Shown: positions 22,803 to 28,801, numbered from the stretch's first letter. The stretch: DNA of 33,059 bases from a virus (IMGVR_UViG_3300037339_000488:1-33059), one strand, 5' to 3'. Numbers and translations: made by a program. Notes: generated by a model not told the origin, from the sequence alone.

Positions 22803-23423
22803 TTACCTCACGTGCCTACTCACCCATTGTCCGATATACTTCGTGTATGCCGGCGGAATTGCTTGCCGCAATTCTCGGCCAGTCATCCAATCAATGCCCA
22901 TCGCCTCGGCGGGGTTCTGGCCAGCAGCCAGGCCGGTGACACCGGCGCCCTGGCCGTATTTCGCCATGTTTGCGCGACCGTGAAACAACACGGGATGACC
23001 TGGACACGGCGGGAAAAGCAGCATCATATTACTCTCGAACCGCCTATGGCGAACGATAGACAGACCAAGCGCAGCTCCGCACAACTCGGCACCGTTCAAC
23101 GGTGCATCGCTGACGTTTTCGATAACGTAAACTTTGCCGGTCGCCTGCAAGGCAAAACGAGTAACCGGGATCAGCAGGGGATACTCTCGACCTGCCAACC
23201 ACGGCAAATGGCGTAGCCGGCTGTATCCCTGGCACGGCGGAGACGCGTGAATCACATCGAACTCCGCCCCATGTGCAGCACAGTATTCGAGCGCATCGGC
23301 CTGATGAAACTCAAACGGGTAGTGGGGCTGCGGCTTGATGTCCACGCCTACGACCTCGAAGCCTGCCCGATGGTAGCCCATCGCTGCCCCACCAGCCCCA
23401 CAAAACAAGTCAAGTAACTTCAT
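22803..23423 (-). CDS. DNA (cytosine-5) methyltransferase, compact
   Basis: The ATG at 23423 begins MKLLDLFCGAGG, the standard motif I, so the longer frame is rejected. The protein has 206 residues. Motif I (SAM binding) is at 4-11, motif IV SPPCQGYS at 61-68 with catalytic Cys64, motif VI ENV at 102-104, motif VIII-like RHRRFE at 125-130, and motif IX/X-like ELRQAIPPAYT at 184-194. The long target-recognition region found in larger enzymes is absent or very short. Such compact enzymes occur in phages and protect DNA against host nucleases. It starts 11 bases after an attC core site, like a cassette gene, but no attC is seen downstream. Confidence 0.85.
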   Translation of the reverse strand: MKLLDLFCGAGGAAMGYHRAGFEVVGVDIKPQPHYPFEFHQADALEYCAAHGAEFDVIHASPPCQGYSRLRHLPWLAGREYPLLIPVTRFALQATGKVYVIENVSDAPLNGAELCGAALGLSIVRHRRFESNMMLLFPPCPGHPVLFHGRANMAKYGQGAGVTGLAAGQNPAEAMGIDWMTGRELRQAIPPAYTKYIGQWVSRHVR

Positions 23424-23434
23424 TGCACACGTCC

Positions 23435-23554
23435 ATCTAACGGTTGGGATAAGCTGCCCGTCAACCCTCTGACGGTACAGCGCCCGGTGCATCCGGGGAA
23501 TCAACTTCGCTACCATCCAACCAGCTTCGGGTCAGCTTCATTTCGTTGTTAGAC
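23435..23554 (-). other. Integron-type attC site (site C), 120 bp
   Basis: Core sites ATCTAAC (23435-23441) and GTTAGAC (23548-23554). The arms carry GGGATAAGCTGCCCG and, on the other side, AATGAAGCTGACCCG, so the second arm has extra unpaired bases. Such extrahelical bases are a defining feature of attC folding. The coding strand around the core reads NNEMKLTRSW, a typical read-through tail. Confidence 0.8.
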
Positions 23555-23739
23555 GGCTCGTAGTAGTGGTCAAATCCCTCGATCCAAATGTGAGGTGCCC
23601 ACAGCACCGCGAAAACAGGCGTCTTGCCACATTCGCATTCGGCTTCTGTCTCTCTCGGAATGCCGTCCGCAGTTTCGACACAGAGTTCAATTTTTCTGCC
23701 GCAGTTGGGGCAAGTCTGGTTGAATTTATAGAGCGACAT
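23461..23739 (-). CDS. Cassette gene: zinc-ribbon protein with attC read-through tail
   Basis: The ATG has GGAGG four bases upstream. Residues 1-65 are the real domain: FNQTCPNCGRKIELCV, then ECECGKTPVFAVLW, two Cys pairs of a zinc ribbon. From about residue 63 (SNNEMKLTRSWLDG) translation runs into the attC site, a common artefact or natural tail of cassette genes. The start lies 17 bases after the previous core site GTTAGAC. No enzymatic motif is visible. Confidence 0.65.
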   Translation of the reverse strand: MSLYKFNQTCPNCGRKIELCVETADGIPRETEAECECGKTPVFAVLWAPHIWIEGFDHYYEPSNNEMKLTRSWLDGSEVDSPDAPGAVPSEG

Positions 23740-23755
23740 ACATCCTCCAAGAGCC

Positions 23756-23864
23756 GTCTAACGGTCAGGCGTCAGCCGCAGCGGGTTGACGCACGTCCTC
23801 AGATTCAGCGGCGATACTCTCACGACCGGCCAGCTCCGCTGTCGGCTGGACGCCGTGGTTAGGA
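23756..23864 (-). other. Integron-type attC site (site H), 109 bp
   Basis: Core sites GTCTAAC (23756-23762) and GTTAGGA (23858-23864). One arm reads GGCGTCAGCCGCAGCGG, the other GGCGTCCAGCCGACAGCGG. They pair except for two extra bases (C and A) on one arm, as expected for attC. It separates the genes at 23461-23739 and 23765-24043. Confidence 0.8.
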
Positions 23865-24043
23865 CGTAGCGCAAATGGCTCGATGCTGCTAGCGTCAAAC
23901 TCAACATCTGGTTCAGCATCCCACTCCGCCAGCATTCGCAGCAGCTTCTTGTTGCGCCAGCGGTTCGTAATGGCAATCCATAGCCACCACACAAGGAATC
24001 CTGGCCGTCTCATCTGCTGCTTGCGCCAATCACGATACATCAT
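23765..24043 (-). CDS. Cassette gene: small basic/hydrophobic protein with attC read-through tail
   Basis: Start ATGATG at 24043 with AGGA upstream, 9 bases after the core site. The 92-residue product begins MMYRDWRKQQMRRPGFLVWW, with a hydrophobic segment (PGFLVWWLWIAI) flanked by basic residues, suggesting membrane contact. The part after about residue 60 (RPNHGVQPTAELAG) is attC read-through, a wording often seen in hypothetical cassette proteins. No known family. Confidence 0.55.
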   Translation of the reverse strand: MMYRDWRKQQMRRPGFLVWWLWIAITNRWRNKKLLRMLAEWDAEPDVEFDASSIEPFALRPNHGVQPTAELAGRESIAAESEDVRQPAAADA

Positions 24044-24051
24044 AGCGTCCG

Positions 24052-24145
24052 TCCTAACGGTTGGGTTCACCTGCGGCCCCGCCCGCGTGACTCTCGTTGT
24101 CCACAATCCCACCGGCGGGGCCGTCAGGTAGACGCAGTGTTAGAC
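24052..24145 (-). other. Integron-type attC site (site G), 94 bp
   Basis: Core sites TCCTAAC (24052-24058) and GTTAGAC (24139-24145). One arm is TTCACCTGCGGCCCCGCC, the other TCTACCTGACGGCCCCGCC. They pair with one extra A. Same family as the truncated site at 19696. Confidence 0.8.
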
Positions 24146-24386
24146 GGCCAAACGGCGCACCACCGGATTTTGCCAGCGCGATAGCCCACGCTTGCGCCAT
24201 TGTTGGCCGAAACGATTTCGAGAAATGCGCCCAGCCGCGCTCTACGTGGTAAAGCACATAGCAGCCAGCGCACCACTTGAATGGATTGCCGGTCGCCACA
24301 GCAAAACCGCACCACGGACATGAGATGATTTCCAGCAGGTGTCCGGTTGCTCTGACGGTCTCGCACTCAGCATGTCGTTTGCACAT
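24054..24386 (-). CDS. Cassette gene: zinc-ribbon protein with attC read-through tail
   Basis: The ATG at 24386 has AGGA seven bases upstream, inside the previous core site. The 110-residue frame holds ISCPWCGFAVATG, then WCAGCYVLYHVERGW: two CxxC pairs of a zinc ribbon. From about residue 80 (FGRLTLRLPDGPAGG) it reads through the whole attC site and stops in its last core site (CGT TAG). The functional part is probably the first 80 residues. It is in the same orientation as its neighbours and promoterless. Confidence 0.65.
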   Translation of the reverse strand: MCKRHAECETVRATGHLLEIISCPWCGFAVATGNPFKWCAGCYVLYHVERGWAHFSKSFRPTMAQAWAIALAKSGGAPFGRLTLRLPDGPAGGIVDNESHAGGAAGEPNR

Positions 24387-24393
24387 CTCGATA

Positions 24394-24496
24394 TCCTAAC
24401 GGTTGGGATAAGCTGCCCGACCACTGCGGTTCGGTGCGGCTTACCCCTATGTCATCCCGTGACGTTCCACGGGTCAGCTTCATCCCGTTGTTAGGA
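24394..24496 (-). other. Integron-type attC site (site F), 103 bp
   Basis: Core sites TCCTAAC (24394-24400) and GTTAGGA (24490-24496). One arm is GGGATAAGCTGCCCG, the other GGGATGAAGCTGACCCG. The extra G and A are extrahelical. The loop holds GAACGTCACGGGATGAC, almost identical to the loop of the site at 20572. The best-formed attC in the window. Confidence 0.85.
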
Positions 24497-24694
24497 CGCC
24501 CTCGGATCGGAACGCCCTTCAGAGTATGTTCCGCCCTTGACAACGGCATAGCCTCCGTCCACAGCTACCCGTTCCTGACATCGCGGGCAGACTGCTGACT
24601 GCCAAACCAAGTCCCATTTGGGCGGTAATTGGTTCCGGTTACTCTGCCGAAAACAGAACTCGCATACCCATTTCCACCACCGGCGCTTTACCAT
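24491..24694 (-). CDS. Cassette gene: small zinc-ribbon protein
   Basis: The ATG at 24694, nine bases after AGGAG, is preferred over the one at 24703, which is too close. The 67-residue product is KRRWWKWVCEFCFRQSN, then VCPRCQERVAV: two CxxC pairs about 27 residues apart, a zinc ribbon with an aromatic/basic N-terminus. The stop TAA lies in the attC core site. It is the first cassette after the attI-like element at 24712. Confidence 0.65.
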   Translation of the reverse strand: MVKRRWWKWVCEFCFRQSNRNQLPPKWDLVWQSAVCPRCQERVAVDGGYAVVKGGTYSEGRSDPRAS

Positions 24695-24711
24695 GTGTAT
24701 CATCTCCTGGC

Positions 24712-24765
24712 GTCCTAACGGTATGTAGGCGGAGAGTTTCCGCCTATCTCGTCGCACGAGGGCGA
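24712..24765 (-). other. attI-like or truncated attC element (site E)
   Basis: A single core site (GTCCTAAC at 24712-24719) is followed by TAGGCGGA/TCCGCCTA (a perfect 8-bp stem) and TATCTCGTCGCACGAGGGCG, ending at the stop of the phage gene at 24766. It matches site D at 20904 (hairpin, TATCT, AGGGCG, then gene stop TTA). No partner core site is seen. Confidence 0.5.
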
Positions 24766-24990
24766 TTACGGATTCTCCGTGTATCGTCCCGCCCGGGCCT
24801 CTCTGGCTGTTGTTTCGATTTTCGCCAGCTCGTCGCTGACGGTTGCCAGTTTCGCCAGCAAAAGCGGGTCCTGCGTCCGCTGCGCCCGATCCAGGACGAT
24901 GCGCCAGGCGCTGCGGGCGTTGATGCAGCCGGCGATGATGTCCTCCAGCGCCCAGCCGGTTTTATTAGCGAGCCGGGTCGGTGTGGCCAC
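24766..24990 (-). CDS. Small helical protein, unknown
   Basis: The GTG at 24990 has GGAGG six bases upstream, within the end of the previous gene. The 74-residue product begins MATPTRLANKTGWALEDIIAG and continues as charged helices (LLAKLATVSDELAKIETTAREAR). It overlaps the membrane protein gene upstream by 26 bases, so the two are translationally coupled. It is the last phage gene before a cassette run. No family is recognised. Confidence 0.65.
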   Translation of the reverse strand: MATPTRLANKTGWALEDIIAGCINARSAWRIVLDRAQRTQDPLLLAKLATVSDELAKIETTAREARAGRYTENP

Positions 24991-25264
24991 GGGCGGCCTC
25001 CAGTTGCTCCCGGTGGTCGCGCCATTCGTTGGCCAGCGAGCGGCCGATGATGCCGATGGCGGAAGCGCTGATGACGACGCTGATCTGGAGCCAGACGGTG
25101 ATAGGCAGGATGGCCAACAGGATCAGCAGGTCGATGCCGACGCCGATGACAACGGTCAGCCAGGTGCGGCGGGCGGCCAGGAATTGGCCCCAGGCGGTGT
25201 GCTGTAGGACGACCGCCCAAACTATTCCCCAGACTGCTGCCAGAATGACCGCCATGATCAGCAT
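24965..25264 (-). CDS. Small membrane protein (2-3 helices), holin-like topology
   Basis: This 99-residue protein has AGGAG upstream of ATG. Hydrophobic segments are about residues 1-21, 36-55 (TWLTVVIGVGIDLLILLAIL) and 56-73 (ITVWLQISVVISASAIGI). The C-terminus is charged (EWRDHREQLEAARGHTD). The layout could fit a holin, but it sits in the early, not the lysis, region, so superinfection exclusion or another membrane role is as likely. It is followed by a coupled small gene. Confidence 0.6.
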   Translation of the reverse strand: MLIMAVILAAVWGIVWAVVLQHTAWGQFLAARRTWLTVVIGVGIDLLILLAILPITVWLQISVVISASAIGIIGRSLANEWRDHREQLEAARGHTDPAR

Positions 25265-25337
25265 CGGTGTATGCTCCTCGTGTGGTGAGAAGGGAACTTA
25301 TCTGTGTGCGTCGGTTGGGTCGTAGGCGCAATGGATA

Positions 25338-25361
25338 GCGCGATAACTGTTGTTATCGCGC
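25338..25361. repeat. 10-bp perfect hairpin at the end of the recombinase gene
   Basis: GCGCGATAAC (25338-25347) and GTTATCGCGC (25352-25361) pair around TGTT. The hairpin overlaps the recombinase stop. No T-run follows on the minus strand, so it may be a weak terminator or a recombinase-binding site. The intergenic stretch 25265-25352 has no gene. Confidence 0.5.
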
Positions 25362-26354
25362 CTCCCCCCTTACCAGGTCGAATTTCAGGCCCCGTGGGAG
25401 CAAAGCGCCAATCGTGTCCGCCTGCGGATCCACCGGCCGATCCAGCGTCCGCAGGTAGCGGATGGTGGTGTTCGGCGAGTCATGGGCCAGCACGTCCTGC
25501 AGCTCGATGATGTCGGCGCCGTTCTCGCGGCGGAACTGCGCGCCGGCGTGACGCAGGCCATGCGGATAGAGACAGCGGTCGGGGATGCCGACCTCCTGCC
25601 CGTAACGTTTGATCAGCCGGGTCACGTAGCCCGCATTGAGCGGCCCGCCCTGGCTGGGATTGAGCCGCTCGCCGGCATCCGAGAGGGCGACGAACAAATA
25701 GGCGTCCGGCGCCAGGGGCAGCCGACCGGCCCGGCTGAGATAGGCGTCGATGATGCGCCAAATGTCATGGCTGAGCTGTTGCCGCTTGGGCGCGCCGCCT
25801 TTGCAGCGGTAGGTGAAGGCGTGATACGTGCCGGCATGTTCGATGTCGCCGGCGCACAGGTTGAGCCATTCGGACACGCGCCGGGTGGTGGCCACCAGGC
25901 CAGCGATGAGGGCCAGGTTGCGCAGCCCGGTGGCCGTGTCGGTCGGGATCACCGCCAGCAGGGCCGTGATCTGCACAGTGGTCGGGAAATCCACCAGGGC
26001 CTGCGTGCGCGTGTTGCGTAGCGAGCGGTCCGTAAATGGGTTCGGGTACGGCCACAGTTTGGTGCGGCCGCCTGCGGGGGCATACTCGGCTGCGTAGCGA
26101 TACAGGCTCGCCAGCGCCGAGAGTTTGCGGTTGATGGTGGCCGGCGCCAGGGCGCGGGCGGTCTTTTCCTGCACCCAGGTTTCGACCCGGGTTGCGGTGA
26201 TCTCCCACGGTGCGGCCGGTTGGCTGTTGAAGAAATCCATCACATCACTCGCATAGGCGCGTCGGGTGTTGTTGCGCCCGGATTTGCGCTCGATCTGGCA
26301 GAGCCAGGCTTCCTGGCAGCGTTGCCATTGTTCTTGCAGGTTCTCGTCTGCCAT
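25353..26354 (-). CDS. Tyrosine recombinase (second, early-operon)
   Basis: This 333-residue protein has an N-terminal SAM-like core-binding domain (about 8-95: WQRCQEAWLCQIERK, RRAYASDVMDFF, NRKLSALASLYRYAA) and a C-terminal catalytic domain. Catalytic residues visible are Arg158/159 (TTRRVSEW), Lys185 (RCKGGAP), His265-x-x-Arg268 (HGLRH), His291 and Tyr300. It lacks the extra helix region that marks integron integrases. It lies just upstream of the second cassette run, in the same direction. It may be an inversion, resolution or accessory recombinase, or a second integrase. Confidence 0.85.
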   Translation of the reverse strand: MADENLQEQWQRCQEAWLCQIERKSGRNNTRRAYASDVMDFFNSQPAAPWEITATRVETWVQEKTARALAPATINRKLSALASLYRYAAEYAPAGGRTKLWPYPNPFTDRSLRNTRTQALVDFPTTVQITALLAVIPTDTATGLRNLALIAGLVATTRRVSEWLNLCAGDIEHAGTYHAFTYRCKGGAPKRQQLSHDIWRIIDAYLSRAGRLPLAPDAYLFVALSDAGERLNPSQGGPLNAGYVTRLIKRYGQEVGIPDRCLYPHGLRHAGAQFRRENGADIIELQDVLAHDSPNTTIRYLRTLDRPVDPQADTIGALLPRGLKFDLVRGEAR

Positions 26355-26360
26355 CTGTCA

Positions 26361-26516
26361 TCATCTCTGGTCCCCGCCGACGGGGTGCTGCACGGCTGTC
26401 CAGGCCGGAGCACTCCCGCCGGCATCCAAAAGGAGAAGAACCACAGACCGGTGATCACCAATCCCCCGGTCCGAGCCCGGGCTGATTACCTGCGTGAGCA
26501 TTTCGCCCCGTTCCAT
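26361..26516 (-). CDS. Possible 51-residue peptide before the recombinase
   Basis: The ATG at 26516 has only GGA upstream. The sequence begins MERGEMLTQVISPGSDRGIG and includes VVLLLLDAGGSAPAW. It fills the 209-base gap between two minus-strand genes of the same operon and its TGA lies seven bases before the recombinase start. No motif is recognised, so the call is weak. Confidence 0.35.
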   Translation of the reverse strand: MERGEMLTQVISPGSDRGIGDHRSVVLLLLDAGGSAPAWTAVQHPVGGDQR

Positions 26517-26563
26517 TGTCCACACATCTCAATCAGGAATCAGTCCGGCCTCGCGCCGATCGA

Positions 26564-26899
26564 TCAGATCTCCATAGGTTCGGCGATCTCTCGCCAGGTG
26601 AACGTGACGGCGCACCAGCGGAGCGGGCGCTGTGTTTTGGGATGGGTGGAAGCCCACGAGCGTAGCCGCATGTTGTCGGTGCCATCCGGCACGCCGAACG
26701 CTTCCACCCAGGTCGCGATCTCAACTTCAGTTGGATAGACCGCTTCACGCCGCAGAGTCAACAACAATTCGTCGTCGTCCGTGCCTCTTGTGAGCTGTAG
26801 GTAGAGCCCCCGTTCGGGTTCTGCCGATACAAACTCGTCCCTTGCCTGTGCCAAGGCACGGCGCATGACTGCGGCGGCAGCCGCGGCGGGCGTGGTCAT
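26564..26899 (-). CDS. Unknown early protein
   Basis: The ATG at 26899 overlaps the stop of a small membrane gene (ATGA), giving 111 residues; the longer frame upstream is a shadow of that gene. It begins with an Ala-rich helix (MTTPAAAAAAVMRRALAQARDE). A beta-rich middle follows (GLYLQLTRGTDDDELLLTLRR, VYPTEVEIATWVEAFGVPDG), then RPLRWCAVTFTWREI. No family is recognised. The tight coupling places it in the early operon. Confidence 0.6.
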   Translation of the reverse strand: MTTPAAAAAAVMRRALAQARDEFVSAEPERGLYLQLTRGTDDDELLLTLRREAVYPTEVEIATWVEAFGVPDGTDNMRLRSWASTHPKTQRPLRWCAVTFTWREIAEPMEI

Positions 26900-27054
26900 C
26901 GTTGCTGCCACAGATACAAAGCGCCACCAAAAAACAGCAGCGACACACCAAAGGCCGATACCAGGAACTCGTTTGATGATCCCGCGATCAGCACGCCGAG
27001 GAGGATGAGGCCAAGGACAATGCCTATTTCGAGTTTTGATCTGGATGCTTGCAT
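26896..27054 (-). CDS. Small two-helix membrane protein
   Basis: This 52-residue frame (start ATG 27054) has two hydrophobic stretches: EIGIVLGLILLGVLIAG and FLVSAFGVSLLFFGGALYLW. It ends WQQR. The stop overlaps the next start (ATGA). The ribosome site is weak (GTGAGAA). The hydrophobic pattern and coupled position support coding. Confidence 0.6.
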   Translation of the reverse strand: MQASRSKLEIGIVLGLILLGVLIAGSSNEFLVSAFGVSLLFFGGALYLWQQR

Positions 27055-27061
27055 TTCTCAC

Positions 27062-27178
27062 TTATCCGGCATGGAGCACAAAAGGAGACAGAATCGTCAA
27101 TACCGCTGCGACGATGATCAGAAGTATTCCCGTATCACAGCCATCAACTTCACCTTTTTGGGGACTCATAGAATCCAT
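27062..27178 (-). CDS. Small single-helix membrane peptide
   Basis: This 38-residue frame starts directly after the TAG of the previous gene (TAGATG) and ends eight bases before the next start. A polar N-terminus (MDSMSPQKGEVDGCD) is followed by the helix TGILLIIVAAVLTILSPFVL. It fits the run of coupled tiny membrane genes in this operon. Confidence 0.55.
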   Translation of the reverse strand: MDSMSPQKGEVDGCDTGILLIIVAAVLTILSPFVLHAG

Positions 27179-27589
27179 CTACTCTGATTTGATAGCCCGC
27201 ATGGGAATGCGGCCGCTGAGTCCCGGCTCGGCGGCCAGAAGCCGGGCATAGCGGGACGTGTAGATGTTGTTGAGCTGGTAGGGATCGTCGCCGGTGGCGG
27301 TGGCCACCCCGCCGGCCCGCAGCTCCTCGAACAGCAACTTGGGCGAGATGCGCCGGGCGCCCTGCTCGGCTTTCGCCAGGGCCAGGTCACGCAGGCTGCG
27401 ATAGACGTGCGGATTGGTCCGATGAAACTCCACAAACCGGGCTTCGATGGTCAACTCGCCGACGGCCGGCTGCGGCGGATCGAAGTCCAGAGCGGGCTGC
27501 TCGGCTAGTACAGGCACGTGTAGGCTGTACTCGACGATCATGCGCCGCTTGCGGCGGGTGCGGGTGGTGGGTTCGTCGTAAGGGTTCAC
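27179..27589 (-). CDS. Conserved-looking early phage protein, function unknown
   Basis: This 136-residue protein starts in an ATGA overlap. The N-terminus is basic (RTRRKRRMIVEYSLHV). The core FVEFHRTNPHVYRSLRDLALAKAEQG, then ISPKLLFEELR and NNIYTSRYARLLAAEP, looks like a helical DNA-associated domain seen in many phage early regions. I know no function for it. Its tight coupling to two DNA-binding-like proteins suggests a role in DNA handling. Confidence 0.65.
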   Translation of the reverse strand: MNPYDEPTTRTRRKRRMIVEYSLHVPVLAEQPALDFDPPQPAVGELTIEARFVEFHRTNPHVYRSLRDLALAKAEQGARRISPKLLFEELRAGGVATATGDDPYQLNNIYTSRYARLLAAEPGLSGRIPMRAIKSE

Positions 27590-27813
27590 GCCGTTTGCTC
27601 CTTTAGCGATTGGGCGGCGAGATCTGCGAGAGCCATCCAGTTGACCTTTGGTTGCGAGACAAGATTTTTGAGCGTGACGCCTTGGCGGCGATAGTAGTTT
27701 GCTCGCGTGTGGCAGTTCGCTCCGGGCATCCCCGTTTTCGCTTTGACTTCTTCTAGCGTCTCGCTGGTCTGCCAGGCGAGAATGAACTCCTCGGGCGTGA
27801 CACTATTTTTCAT
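27586..27813 (-). CDS. Small helix-turn-helix protein
   Basis: This 75-residue protein starts in an ATGA overlap. SVTPEEFILAWQTSETLEEV, then KTGMPGANCHTRANYYRRQG, follows a helix-turn-helix pattern (helix, short turn, recognition helix with conserved GVTLKNL after it). It is likely a DNA-binding regulator of the early operon or a sigma-like adaptor. No named family is recognised. Confidence 0.65.
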   Translation of the reverse strand: MKNSVTPEEFILAWQTSETLEEVKAKTGMPGANCHTRANYYRRQGVTLKNLVSQPKVNWMALADLAAQSLKEQTA

Positions 27814-28010
27814 GCGGGCACCGCCTCGGCATCGACCGGCGTGGCTGCCTGGATGGCCGTCTGCTTGATCACGACCCAGTCGTTGACGATGTAGTCGATG
27901 GTCACGCCGTAGTTCGGCATGGCAATGTCTTTGGCAACCTGAGTCAGGATGGCCAAAGTCTGCTCCCCGATGGTCGTGTGCAGAACGGGCCGCTTGCGGT
28001 TCGGCTTCAT
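27810..28010 (-). CDS. Small ribbon-helix-helix-like protein
   Basis: This 66-residue protein starts in an ATGA overlap with the gene before. RPVLHTTIGEQTLAILTQVAKD, then NYGVTIDYIVNDWVVIK, has a strand followed by two helices, like Arc/CopG-type regulators. It is the second gene of the early operon. Homology to the preceding protein is not obvious. Confidence 0.6.
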   Translation of the reverse strand: MKPNRKRPVLHTTIGEQTLAILTQVAKDIAMPNYGVTIDYIVNDWVVIKQTAIQAATPVDAEAVPA

Positions 28011-28189
28011 TTTCCCTCCTCGGCCTCGGCCGGCGTGGCGGCGGGGCGGGGGAGTGCCTCGCTGAGCACGTTCCGCAATGCCTCGCTGAGCGAGAACACG
28101 CCCAGCATCTCCTGCCGTTTGCGCAGTTCCTCTTTCTGCCAGTTGTAGATGGTGGCGTTGATCACCACGACCGCTTGTTCTTCGCTCAT
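28007..28189 (-). CDS. First early gene: small ribbon-helix-helix-like regulator
   Basis: The ATG at 28189 has AGGAGGAAGG upstream and is chosen over an earlier start at 28243, which would lie inside the promoter. The 60-residue product reads VVVINATIYNWQKEELRKR, then FSLSEALRNVLSEAL, a strand-helix-helix layout typical of small operator-binding proteins. As the first gene downstream of the early promoter it may act like Cro or another immediate-early regulator. Confidence 0.65.
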   Translation of the reverse strand: MSEEQAVVVINATIYNWQKEELRKRQEMLGVFSLSEALRNVLSEALPRPAATPAEAEEGK

Positions 28190-28233
28190 GTCCTTCCTCC
28201 TATTGTGATAGCCGTTTCTCCTAACTAATTGGG

Positions 28234-28263
28234 AGTATAACACGTCATGTTATGGTTTGTCAA
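28234..28263 (-). promoter_or_regulatory. Early promoter, minus strand, with overlapping inverted repeat
   Basis: On the minus strand TTGACA (28258-28263) and TATACT (28234-28239) are 18 bases apart. An inverted repeat ATAACA-tgacg-TGTTAT lies between them and over the -10. This is the likely start of the early operon, and the repeat the likely repressor operator. Confidence 0.75.
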
Positions 28264-28304
28264 TAGGTTGGGAATTATTCCTATGATATTCGTAGGAATT
28301 CCGA
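28257..28304 (+). promoter_or_regulatory. Divergent repressor promoter with palindromic operators
   Basis: On the plus strand TTGTCA (28257-28262) and TATGAT (28282-28287) are 19 bases apart. The palindromes GGAATTATTCC (28271-28281) and GGAATTCC (28295-28302), and the wider ATTCCTA/TAGGAAT inverted pair (28277-28299), overlap it. Together with the minus-strand promoter this forms a lysis-lysogeny switch like the lambda right operator region. Confidence 0.6.
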
Positions 28305-28318
28305 TTAGAGTGGGAACT

Positions 28319-28723
28319 ATGAATGTGGCCTTTGGGACATGGCTCGATCGTGAGCTGCAGCAAAAAGGATGGTCTCAGAGTGAGGCGGCGCGGCGGGGTG
28401 AGATGTCTTCGCAGATGATCAACGCGATCATCAACGGTCAGGCCAATCCCGGCCTCGAATCCTGCCAAGGGATCGCGCGCGCTTTCAAACTCCCCCTGGA
28501 GGACGTGTTCCGCCTGGCTGGCATCCTGCCGGTGAAACTGGTCCCGCCTGAGCTGCGGGTCAACCAACGGGGCGTGATCTACAACATCGACACGGAGGAG
28601 CGCGGCCGGCGGATCATGGCCGCCTTCAACGCGCTGAGCGTCGACGACCAGGTGCTGATCATGGTGATGATTGAGCGGCTGGCAGGGGTGGAGCCGAGGA
28701 TCATCGGAGATCCGGAATCATAG
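28319..28723 (+). CDS. XRE-family repressor (CI-like)
   Basis: The ATG at 28319 is preferred over an upstream one inside the promoter; the ribosome site is weak (GTGGGA). The 134-residue product has an N-terminal helix-turn-helix (WLDRELQQKGWSQSEAARRGEMSSQMINAIINGQ, then SCQGIARAFKLPLEDVFRLAG). The C-terminal part (RRIMAAFNALSVDDQVLIMVMIERL) is probably for dimerisation. No self-cleavage (LexA/CI protease) domain is seen, so induction must work by another route. It is divergent from the early operon and controls it. Confidence 0.8.
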   Translation: MNVAFGTWLDRELQQKGWSQSEAARRGEMSSQMINAIINGQANPGLESCQGIARAFKLPLEDVFRLAGILPVKLVPPELRVNQRGVIYNIDTEERGRRIMAAFNALSVDDQVLIMVMIERLAGVEPRIIGDPES

Positions 28724-28801
28724 GAGCATAGGGACCGCAGCGCGCACGGTGCGCACGAACGGGGCATGACACGGATCGTCTGAGTGGGTGTCCGTGTCAT
28801 G

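Noticed and set aside
22478-22939. Plus-strand frame of 153 codons upstream of the odd terminator
   Set aside because: Low-complexity shadow across genes of the other strand; no ribosome site. The terminator-like hairpin at 22529 lies within it, not after it.
24744-25331. Minus-strand frame of 195 codons
   Set aside because: Pro/Arg/His-rich shadow overlapping two better supported membrane and helical genes and the attI-like element.
25310-25372. tRNA-like sequence (GGCGCAATGGATAGCGC) near the recombinase end
   Set aside because: It resembles a D-arm, but the anticodon loop is too short and no T-arm follows.
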